Positions 22,656-32,954 of a stretch of DNA of 64,000 nucleotides are shown here, in pieces. This stretch comes from Perkinsus marinus ATCC 50983 (lineage: Eukaryota; Perkinsozoa; Perkinsida; Perkinsidae): contig NW_003214508.1 in the NCBI RefSeq assembly GCF_000006405.1, positions 73,574 to 137,573 of the forward strand. The letters run 5' to 3'. The first letter of the stretch is position 1. Every line of letters starts with the position of its first letter. The translations under genes and the position numbers were made by a program. Under the pieces are notes generated by a model. It was not told the origin of the DNA. It was given only the letters and a program-made list of their open reading frames with translations, and searched no databases.

Positions 22656-23207
22656 TCATCTCTCCAGAACAGGATACACCATTAGAGTAGGAGTAACACT
22701 CCCGGTAGGCCCATTTACGGTCATCACTTCAAAACGTCCAACACGATGTGTAGCGGGAAGATCGATACCAGCATCAGTAGAGGCGTTAGATGAACCAAGG
22801 AATTCCTCAATAACAAAGCGTCCAACCTTCCTAACCACTTTCCTCGGTAAGAGCGCGTCAACAACGACACTTTTTGTGGGGACAGGTGACAGCGACGGAT
22901 CGCAATTGGCGTGGGTTACAGCCAGCTGATCAGCGTTCTGGTGTAGCTGACCGTCTCTATCCACCAACTCTAGTGTGAATCGTCCTCTTCTCGAGCAGCA
23001 GCTAGTTGACGGAGTATCACTTTCACCTTCTTCCCTTCCCCTCTGGTCCGAACCGCTGCCTGTATTCGTCTGGTTGTTATCAGAGGGGACAATCGACACT
23101 GTAGAAGTGAGTTCGGGGACACACTTCATCAACGTGCTTGAGGACTCCGATGAACCGTCTATCTCCGAGAAGAGGAAAGTCAAATCGAACAAAACTGAGA
23201 ATACCAT
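22656..23207 (-). CDS. protein with three GRF-type (RFxV-like) motifs, right copy
   Basis: Counterpart of 19269-19820 with ATG at 23207 and the same three motifs (SRRGRFTLELVD, RKVGRFVIEEFLG, HRVGRFEVMTVN). Substitutions cluster in the acidic half and between motifs, for example CVPELTSTV against CDPELTSTM, while the GRF motifs and the C-terminus are unchanged apart from the last residue shown for motif 2. That conservation pattern suggests the motifs are the functional part. Confidence 0.5.
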   Translation of the reverse strand: MVFSVLFDLTFLFSEIDGSSESSSTLMKCVPELTSTVSIVPSDNNQTNTGSGSDQRGREEGESDTPSTSCCSRRGRFTLELVDRDGQLHQNADQLAVTHANCDPSLSPVPTKSVVVDALLPRKVVRKVGRFVIEEFLGSSNASTDAGIDLPATHRVGRFEVMTVNGPTGSVTPTLMVYPVLER

Positions 23208-23406
23208 TTTGTCTAAGCAACCTCCCGTCAACAACTCAACAGACCCCACGCACTGCGAGTTTAAGGAGTGACCACTACTACCCCATCTGGAGAACAACGC
23301 TAGAAACAACAGAGTCGCTTCACTACTAGGGCGGAGGGTCCACAGCAATTGATAGCAATAATGTTACTCAGGATGGACTGATATAAAACTGCGAGCTGGT
23401 ACTTGT

Positions 23407-24922
23407 TCATGCTCGAGAGCGGAAAGCCCGGAAGTCATCAAGAGCCTTGAGGACCTGTCACCAGAGTTGTACTATCCCATCTGGAGGTCTATATATCACC
23501 TCTGAATTCAAGGAGATCGCTGTGTCCATCATTTCACCTGGCTCGAGCAGCTCTATCCACAACTGCAGCTGAATCGAATACCGGTCCATATTACCTATTG
23601 ACGAATCTCGTAGTCATCAGCAGCACCATGAGATGATCATATTGCATTAACCGGGAATACACATGTATACAATCATACACTATCAGAATACCCTCCCCCG
23701 TTGCTGGAGACGATATTTCCATCCCCTTCCTCACCAGCAAGGGAAATGAGAGCTTCATTCGTCGACACATCAGGTGAGCTCTCTCGCTTGGCTTTGTCAA
23801 AACACTCGTCCCACAGCTCTAGCGTTTGCTGGACCTGGCCGACACTAGGAAGTGTTTCTATGCTTAGAAGCTACTTCTGGTATAAAGGTCTCTGGATCCT
23901 GGCCCTCGGCATCCTGCTCGTATGTTAGGTCCATGAGGTTCTGATTCGGCGATTGATAGTCGCCAGTAGTGCCACTCTCAACAACTGTTGCCTTCACTGG
24001 AGTTGCTTCAACTAACAACAAGCAATGCGAATGTGAGGGGAAATATGCTCATGGTCAACTACATCTGTTGGTGACACTATGAAAATTGTGGGAAATTCTT
24101 ATTGATTTCTCTACAGTTCTGTCCGAATTCGCATACAAACTCCTATAATGAGTGAGAAATCTCCTGAGCTCAGCCGAGGAGAGCCGTCAAATACTGGACA
24201 ATACTGGTCTAACTCGAAACGAACAGCTGTTGTTGGTTACTACCAGCCCCTGGCATAGTATAGCCTTCGTCCTGTAGGCGTCTGTAAAACGATTGGAAAT
24301 TGGGTAAAATATCAGCATCCCGCGCGAACCTGGAAGAGTTGTAAAGCCAGGCCGGCCAATACTAAACAGCCCACCTCGCAGCCCATTCACTAGCCAACCG
24401 CAAGATGGTTGATTTCACCTCAGGGTCGCAGTCTGGCCGCTGGAGGACCTAAGATGAATCTTGCCATTGAGCTCAAGGGATACTCTGCCACGCTCTTACC
24501 TTTGACAGACTAGTGAGGAACTCATTATCAGCCACATTGAGATGGAAGGTCACTTCAGTGTGCCGCATGAGGTCATCCAACAGCAGTAAGGCGGCCCATT
24601 GGATTCTACTAGATTCATGTGTTGTTATCCTCTTGCGGAGCTCAGCAATCACAGCACGACCTGGACAGCAGCAATACTCTCAACACAGTTACTGCTGCCC
24701 CCCTACCGCTGTCGTTGGACATGTCCACAGTATCGCTTATCTGGGATACGATAGAGGTAGAAGATGTCGGAGGTGCGGTACTAACACGGAAAACTCCCCA
24801 AGTGGTGATGATGATGAGAGGCCCTACGACTGACTTCGCTCGAGGGCTTCTTTAATGGCCTTGTCGACAAGCTCGGCTTCGTCTCTCTTACCGTTCTGTG
24901 CAGCAGCAGTAGCAGTTGGCAT
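23407..24922 (-). CDS. VHS-GAT trafficking adaptor (TOM1/GGA-like)
   Basis: Endosomal/trans-Golgi sorting adaptor. VHS binds cargo or phosphoinositide and GAT binds ubiquitin or Arf. ATG 24922 opens MPTATAAAQNGKRDEAELVD. Later exons give the VHS domain: ITTHESSRIQWAALLLLDDL, TEVTFHLNVADNEFLTSL, EVKSTILRLASEWAARW, FARDADILPNFQSFYRRL and DEGYTMPGA, matching the family's helices and its final F-x-x-Y-xx-L..G..F/M-P element. After an acidic linker the GAT-like helices appear (LWDECFDKAKRESS, then LLEPGDMMDTAISLNSE and VLKALDDFRAFRSRA) to TGA at 23407-23409. No gamma-adaptin ear is seen, so TOM1-like rather than GGA. A long intron holds dispersed repeat copy e. Confidence 0.7.
24039..24186 (-). 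repeat. dispersed intronic repeat, copy e
   Basis: Reverse-orientation copy (CATGGTCAACTACATCTGTTGG..GAGCTCAGCCGAGGAG), in the VHS-GAT gene intron. Confidence 0.7.
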
Positions 24923-25634
24923 GGTTTTCGGCGGTACTAGGAATACCAAAAACGGCTGACTTCATACGAGAGTACGCCCAACTCGACAGAGAAAAACTGA
25001 TTCAAAAATTGTCAAAACGGATGGTGGCCGAGGTCGCAACGAAACCGCAGCCGGCATCATCGAGGTGATGTTGTTCGAAATAGATGGATAACCCTATTTT
25101 GCAATGAGAGTAACCATGCAGATGATACGTAAAGGGCGTGAGGCTGTTCCCAGCCAATTGGGACCTCTGACCAGGTCGGTGGCCGAATCGGGGTCGCGCA
25201 GCAAAATAGAATCATATTACCGAGCACTACTACTCCTGAATCCACCAACCCGAGTACTACTACCACTCGTGGTGACCGCATCTCCACTCTTCTTATATGA
25301 TGATGTTATCATCACTTCTAATTCGAGACGCTTGTTGGCTCCAGTGGGCAACCGAGCTGTTCAATGCGAAGGGACTTATAAAAGGAACAAATCTCAGGAG
25401 CAACATCGGCGAATACTGCCTATGATTAGAATTTGAAGAGAGTGTGGTATGCATATGCACTAGGAGGAGTCCTAGACGGACAACTGCTACTACTTTCAAA
25501 GCAGTCTAATACCGTTGAGGAAGTGTAAGACTTGCAAGATGCTTGTAACTCATTGAATAACCAGCCGACGAGGGCCACGACGACCTTAGGTGACGTTTGT
25601 CTCAGTTCGGGTTGCCCTACCATCACTTGGTGTA
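24923..25634. other. divergent intergenic interval
   Basis: Between the VHS-GAT gene (minus) and CPS II (plus). Short open frames on both strands but no coherent exon. Presumably holds both promoters. Confidence 0.4.
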
Positions 25635-28600
25635 ATGACACCCATCCCTGCGGAGAACACTACCGTTATGAGTGACCTTACTCTACGTAAGCATAGACAC
25701 CCAGAGGCGGCGGCACTTCCTACATTGCATTCTTCAGCTACTCCCAATACCGAGGGGTATTCCTATGTGTACCCCACTGATGCTGGCGAGAACGACCTTG
25801 CTGAGCTCAACTGCAAGCCGGCTCGACTTGTACTGGAGGATGGCACTGAATTCGAGGGGTGATGGGCAAGTTGTGGTATACAGTGAAGTTAATGGAGTCT
25901 TTTAGATACTCGTTTGGTTATCATGGCTCTGTCGCTGGCGAGCTGGTCTTCAACACTGGTATGGTTGGTTACCCTGAGAGTCTGACTGACCCTAGTTATA
26001 CTGGTCAGCTGCTTTGTATCACTTTCCCATTGGTTGGCAACTATGGTGTTCCTTCTGATGAGTTGGACCATCTTGGCCTCCCTCGTAATTTTGAGGGCAA
26101 GAGAGTCCACGTGAAAGCCCTGGTCATCAGTGACTATAGTTTTGCTAGTAGTCACTACACGGCTAGACGCACCTTATCTGAATGGCTCAGAAAAGAGAAG
26201 GTCCCTGGCATTTTCGGTGTTGACACTAGAGCGGTCACCAAGCACGTCAGATCGTGTGGTGCCATGTTGGCCAAGCTTGTCGTTACTAATGATGAGGGTA
26301 GCCCCTCTACCTGGCAGGACGTAGAATGGGATGACCCCAACGTCCGTGTCCTCCAAAGGGAAGTGTCGTGTACTGAGGTGAAGGTATACTACCCGGCAGG
26401 CCCGGGTGAAGAAGTGGAAGTTGGCAGTCCGGTGAAGTCAATCAGGCGTATTGGTGGTGGCCCTGACCCCGACAGACCTATTCATATCGTAGCAGTAGAC
26501 TGTGGTATGAAATACAACATAATACGTTATTTCGTGGATGTTCTGAGAGTCCAACTGACAGTAGTTCCATGGGACTACGACTTCACCGAAATGGACTTTG
26601 ACGGCCTCTTCCTCTCTAATGGGCCTGGTGATCCTACTATGTGCGAGGCTACTATAAAGCATGTACGTAAGATTATTGAGACTCCTCGAGAAAGGCCGAT
26701 CCCGGTTTTTGGTATATGTCTGGGGAATCAGATATTGGCTCTGGCCGCTGGGGCTAAGACGTATAAGATGGTTTTTGGTAACCGTGGTATGAATCAACCT
26801 GTCATCGATCTCAGGACGGCTAAGTGTTATATTACTCCTCAAAATCACGGCTTTGCAGTTGACGCTGAGTCCCTGCCCGACAACTGGACCTCGCTGTTCG
26901 TGAATGCCAACGACGGCACCAATGAGGGAATCATTCATCGTTATCATCCGTGGTTTTCGGTACAGTTCCATCCGGAGGCCTGTGGGGGGCCTACGGACAC
27001 CAGCTTTCTTTTCACGTACTTTATCAATGCGGTTGTTAATCCTACTGCATTACCTGTTACTACTGTACCGTATCGTCTGCCTAATCCGGTTAAGAAGGTC
27101 CTGGTCTTGGGCTCTGGCGGCCTGAGTATCGGCCAAGCTGGAGAGTTTGATTATTCGGGCTCGCAGTGTATTAAAGCCTTGAAGGAGTCCAACATTATGT
27201 CGGTCTTGATCAACCCTAACATTGCTACTGTGCAGACTAGTAAGGGCCTAGCTGATAAGGTCTACTTCTTACCTGTTACGCCAGAGTTTGTCACTAGTGT
27301 GATTGAGATTGAAAAACCGGATGGACTTTTCTGCACGTTTGGTGGGCAAACTGCGCTCAACTGTGCAGTGGCCCTGCACGATGCGGGGGTTCTCAAGAAA
27401 CATAATGTGAGGGTATTGGGCACGCCTATATCTAGCATTGTTATGACCGAGGATCGAGAGCTCTTCTCGAAGGCAGTCGAAACGGTGGGGTACAAGGTAG
27501 CTGAGTCGGAGTCTTGTACTACGGTGGAGGAGGCTGTTGATGCTGCTGCTAAGTTGGGGTATCCGGTCCTGGTACGAGCGGCGTATGCACTGGGTGGTCT
27601 TGGATCTGGCTTTGCTGCTAATGAAATGGAACTACGCGACTTGTTGCCGATCAGTTTTGCGGCTTCTAAGCAGGTGATTGTCGATAAGAGTTTAAGAGGA
27701 TGGAAAGAGGTGGAGTATGAAGTTGTTCGAGATAGTCAAGACAACTGTATTACGGTATGCAATATGGAGAACTTTGATCCTATGGGAATTCACACGGGAG
27801 ATTCTATTGTTGTGGCCCCTTCACAGACACTATCTAATGCTGACTACTACCGCTTGAGAAAGTGTGCTATTCAGATGATACGACATATTGGTATTGTTGG
27901 GGAATGTAATATACAGTATGCGGTAGATCCTCACTCGGATCAGTTTCGAATTATCGAGGTTAACGCACGTCTGTCGCGGTCCTCAGCCTTGGCGTCTAAA
28001 GCTACTGGTTACCCTTTGGCGTATGTGGCGGCTAAGTTGGCGTTGGGGACAGATCTTGTGACACTACGTAACATGGTCACCAAGTCGACTACGGCGTGTT
28101 TCGAGCCTAGTCTTGATTACTGTGTGGTGAAAGTGCCAAGATGGGATTTGAAAAAGTTTGCTACTGTTGATCCTAGGGTGGGGTCGTGTATGAAAAGTGT
28201 TGGAGAGGTGATGGCTATTGGTCGGAAATTTGAGGAGACTATGCAGAAAGCTCTGAGGATGGTGGACGAGTCTTGTGAGGGGTTTACGGCGGAGCGCTAT
28301 GATTTGGAGTTCGAGGCGAACCCTTTCCTTGGGGAATCTACTGATGGTGACACACTACGTCAAGAACTGTCACAACCGTCACCACTCAGAGTGTGGGCTA
28401 TCGCTAAAGCCTTTGATATGGAGTATGGTGTGGAGGATCTTCATCGACTTACTCGCATTGATAGATGGTTCTTGTCGAAACTGCATAATATCCATCTTAT
28501 GAAAAAACAGTTGCAGAAGACCGACCTGAACATGTTGAAACAGGACCCTCGCCTGTTCCTAGCGGCTAAGCAATTTGGATTTAGTGACAAGTATATGGCC

Positions 28601-31600
28601 AGTGTTATTAGAGAGGGCATTCCATCTTCTATGAATCTCCGCTATCTACGGATTCCTCAAGCTCGTATTGATCCTAGCATCCTTAGTCCTGATCTCAGCT
28701 GTAAGGTTGCGACGGACTCTAGTGTAGAGTCGACTGCATGTCGACAGGGCGTTGAGGAATGGCATGTCCGGTGTGTGAGGAAGCAGCTTGGTATAGTACC
28801 TGTGGTGAAGCAAATCGATACACTGGCGGCTGAGTTTCCGGCGCAGACTAATTATCTGTATATGACTTACAATGGAGTAGAGGACGATGTTGGGTCGGCC
28901 TCTAGTGAGCAGCCTGTTGGGCTACAGTCTGGTCAAGTGGACCCCAAGAGGGATATACGTGGGAAGGCCTTTATACAGGGCGAGCTCTCACCAATGACCA
29001 AGCTGGAATTATCACAAGAGCTCTCCCATGCTGAGGCTATGAAGTATATGATGTTACCTCCTGTGCGAAAGACTGCTAACAACAGCAAGAGGACTGCAGC
29101 GGTGGCCTCTCTAGCGGGATCTGACCGTAGGACTTTGCTGATGGTTAGTGTGTCGATTGTGTGTTTGTCAGGATCAGGTGGTCGTGGTTACAGGAGTAGT
29201 GTGTTGGTCCTAGGGTGCGGCTGTTATCGCATTGGCTCTAGCGTGGAGTTTGACTGGTGTTCGGTGTCGTGTGTTCGAGAAGTGCGGAAGAACGGCAATG
29301 TGGCTATTGTGGTCAACTGCAACCCTGAGACTGTCTCTACTGATTATGATGAGTCTGACCGCCTCTATTTCGAGGAGTTATCACTGGTAAGAAGTCTGAG
29401 GTTTTTCATACCTGTTGTATGTGGTATGTGCAGGAACGTGTGTTGGACGTGAACGACTTTGAAAACCCTGAGGGTGTGGTCGTCTCTGTTGGTGGGCAGA
29501 CTCCTAACAATCTTGCCACAGCCCTCACAAGAAACGGTGCTAGCATTCTTGGCACCAGTGTTGAGAGTAAATAAGACTACTGCTGCTGACCTCTGTGTTG
29601 AGTGGTTTCTCTAGGCATTGATACGGCAGAGGACAGGTCTAAATTCTCGATGCTATGCGACGCACTTGGAATCGATCAACCAGAATGGAGTGCCTTCGCA
29701 ACGTTTGAGGAGGTGGCAGTGGTTGTGTTGGGTTTTGATTTTATTATGTGGAGTGTTAGGCACGGCACTTCGCCAACAGAGTGAAGTACCCGGTATTGGT
29801 CCGACCGTCTTATGTGCTATCTGGAGCTGCTATGAGATGTGTGTATGACGATGAAGAACTCGAGAAGTAGTTGTTTGGTCCTTACCTGGATGGTAACGTA
29901 CATGTTGTCGTGAATAGGTTCCTCAAAACTGCGGCTGTTGTAGCACAAGATCACCCTGTTGTGGTATCGAAGTATATCGAGAATGCCAAGGAGGTTGAGA
30001 TGGACGCTGTCGGCTGCGCGGGTAAGGTCTCGGGGCAATTTCATATTGGTATGGCGTCACGTTGTTAAGAGGAATTCTCGAGGATTGCTAAGGAAACTAT
30101 CTAATAATGATAATCGGACCGAGTGCTGGGGCAGTCTTCTTATTCGATTGTTGCGGAGAAGTTTGAAGGTCTATTATGTAGTGTTATATTTCAGGAGAGA
30201 TAGTTAACTATGCTATTTCTGAGCACATACAGAATGCTGGTGTCCATTCCGGTGATGCTACTATACTCCTGCCCGCCCAGAAACTGTAACCAACTCATCT
30301 ACCTGAGTGGTGACTGGTGACAGTGGTGGTGAGCAGGTACGTGGAAACCCATCGTCGTATTAAGAAAGTGTCACAGAAACTCTGTAAGGCTTTGAACATA
30401 TCAGGACCGTTTAATATACAGTTTATGTGCAAGGAGAATGAGGTGACGACCGCACTAGCAGTAGGCTACTAGCTTACCTTGGTGGTCCTGCAGGTGAAAG
30501 TCATCGAATGCAACCTACGAGCCTCCCGTACTGTGCCGTTCATCAGCAAAACGTTCAATGTGAACTTCATCGAGATTGCTACTAAAGTAAGTGTTCTTAC
30601 TCGCAGTAGTTGACTTGTCGTCGTCGTCGTGGATACTACAACAGACGAGTGGTAAGAAGGCTCGACGCTAAGTTTGATGCTCTACTTGATACCTTAGCAT
30701 TAGCGTATAGATATAGTATTACTAAGTCTATATATCGACTATAGCTGGGCTCAGTCTAGAAAGTTAGTTATGCACTTGAAGAGTATGAACAGCGCAACTA
30801 TCAATACTCTGAGCATACTTGCTGAATGGGACAACGTTTATACCATTTTGGACTTCTCCTCAGGTCATGTTACGTATACCGGTGCGTCCATGGAATATTC
30901 ATCCGATCGATACTGAGTTTGTGGGGTGCAAGGCTCCTGTATTCAGCTTTCAAAGGTTGAAGAATTCAGACCCCCGTCTCGGTGTGGAGATGCAAAGTAA
31001 GTGTGTTCCGAAAACGTTGGAGTAGGAATATATGCTCGCTCTCCTCAGCTGAGCTTGGGAGTTTTCTCACTCATTATAGGAGCGTGAAAGTGTATAGAAA
31101 TCAATGAGAATTTCCCAAAATTTCATCAAAATTTTGTATTATGTAGTTGACCATGTGCGTATATTGACACTGCATATCTTGTCACCTCAGGCACTGGTGA
31201 AGTGGCATGTTTCGGTAGAACACCATATGAGGCTTATCTGAAAGCCTGGCTATCTGCTGGTTACACTCTACCTACCAAAACCATATTGGTGAGTATTGGA
31301 CCGGAGCAGCAAAAGGAGGAGTTCTTGCCTTGGGCATCTGTAAGAATAGATGGTGATGGTGTGGTATCGATTTCAAGTCTGTTAGATTTTGATTTCTCTC
31401 GGGTATCACTTGTTCGCGACTAGATCGACGTACCAGGTTATGAAGGATAAGCTTAACCCGAGCCAGAGCTCACTAACGCTAGTGTAGGCAGTCCGATGAG
31501 GCACTGGAGGGAAGGGCTCGTTTTAGATACAAACCATATGCACGCCGGGAGCCAAATGTGAAGACCCTAATTCAGAACGGCAAGATTGATATGTGCATCG

Positions 31601-31979
31601 TCATCCCGAGCAGTGCCGACTCCTGCGCTGTAAGGGTTTTCCCGAACATATTAAGTATGAATGGAGTTTCACCCGTTTTACGTGAAGTGGCGTAAAACTC
31701 GGTGAAAACCCTGAAATTTGCGCCATGCAGTAGTCGTGAAATATGTTTTTCACTAGTGTTTTTCATATCACGGGTGAAACTCCAATATACGTATAATAGT
31801 TCAGACACTTATATGCAATGATAGTATTGTGAGTGTTTGTGAGAGTTCCTGTTGAGAGTGATTGTGTGTAGATCACAGAAGGCTTCGAGATGAGAAGGTT
31901 GGCTGTTGACACGCGAACGGCTCTTATCAATGACATTAAGGAGGCAACTTTCTTGGTACTGTCACTTGAGAAGAAGTAA
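25635..31979 (+). CDS. CPSII: glutamine-dependent carbamoyl-phosphate synthase II
   Basis: First step of pyrimidine synthesis: glutamine, bicarbonate and 2 ATP to carbamoyl phosphate. About 1,600 residues. Exon 1 is 25635-25858; the large exon 2 runs from 25906 to about 29389, then ten or so small exons to TAA at 31977-31979. Domains in order: glutaminase ([14 protein letters not shown] nucleophile as [35 protein letters not shown]); synthase half 1 ([39 protein letters not shown]); oligomerisation region; synthase half 2 ([62 protein letters not shown]); C-terminal MGS-like regulatory domain ([32 protein letters not shown]). No ATCase or DHOase is fused, unlike animal CAD, as in apicomplexans. 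In half 2 the first loop reads [14 protein letters not shown], a noticeable change from the usual GxGPxRIGQ. One intron holds a dispersed repeat. Confidence 0.94.
31025..31171 (+). repeat. dispersed intronic repeat, copy f
   Basis: GAATATATGCTCGCTCTCCT start, CTCAGCTGAGC, CACTCATTATAGGA, and GTAGTTGACCATGTGCGTATATT end, inside a CPS II intron in the same orientation as the gene. Confidence 0.75.
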
Positions 31980-32307
31980 GTGTCAGTGGTGACGGGCTAG
32001 TGTGGGGAGTGTCTATCGTTGTCAGGGCGGAGCGGGAGAGGGACGGGAAAATATTTTTCGGAATCGAAACATGGCAACGATATCAAGAGTTGAAGTAGTA
32101 GAATATGCTTTTTATGGTGAAGGATGGTATGCGCCAGTGATGGTGGGATTTTTTTAATTTTCATCTAGTCTGCATAAGCTGATAGTTTCCACAGACTGTT
32201 AATATTGTGTTCGTATGGCAGTTATGTGGTTAGTCAGTTTGATATGTGACTTATGAATCACTCAAGGGCTATCAATTAGCGAGTTAGTGTGTCTCTCGCC
32301 AAGCGGT

Positions 32308-32748
32308 ATGGCTGCACTTGTGGGTGAGAAGGAAGTGCTCAACGTACTGTATTCCCGTTGGGTCAGTGGTTATGATGAGATGAACTGCGATGGTGTTTTC
32401 CTGAGACAGCCTTTATAACTCTTGCGTGATACGGTACGCGGTGTGGACCACACCAGCATCGATATAACATATATATTGGCATTTTCTGAGTCCACCGGAT
32501 CGACTGATATAAGTTTGGAAGCGTTAGAAATATGGACACCTTATCTACCCCAGATGCTTCCCATGATTGGCAATAATTGTCCTTCACTGCGAGTCCGTAG
32601 TTTCCAAAAGTCCTCGTATTTCCGGGTAGTAGCTACACAGGCCGTACATGTGTGTAGTGGTGGTGAATGTTATTTCTTCTGGACTACCGCTGTTGTGCGC
32701 CAAATTATAGCACTTACTGAGACTGAGTATTGTGAGCTACAACGCTGA
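32308..32748 (+). CDS. possible small unnamed gene
   Basis: ATG at 32308 opens MAALVGEKEVLNVLYSRWVS. A coherent open segment at about 32450-32590 (DISLEALEIWTPYLPQMLPM) and another ending LTETEYCELQR at a TGA near 32746 follow. The joins are not proven. The LEALEIW..LPQMLP pattern recalls helical-repeat proteins such as exportins, but it is too short to assign. Confidence 0.28.
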
Positions 32749-32954
32749 GGGGTTGCGTTCAACTCGTCTTCCTACGATACAGGAGTAGCAATATGCTGTT
32801 GGTGCTCCCGACTCGAATGATTCAGTACTACCAAACATATGGATGTTGTGCTCATCTGTAGTTATGTTTTCTGAGGTCATTGCTGTGCCTGTAGAGCGTC
32901 GAGTTTGTGAGATGGATGGACGGCGGCGGATGTGGATCCTTCAGCTTTTATTTT

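Larger units (their letters stand above)
20303..23592. repeat. duplicated segment, right copy (starts at the assembly gap)
   Basis: About 3.29 kb matching 16743-20202 from its first base after the gap to CCGGTCCATATT at 23581-23592. Beyond that the right copy continues into the rest of the VHS-GAT gene. Confidence 0.9.

Noticed and set aside
26438..26971. 177-codon minus-strand open frame
   Set aside because: Antisense to conserved CPS II glutaminase sequence, so a shadow of its codon use.
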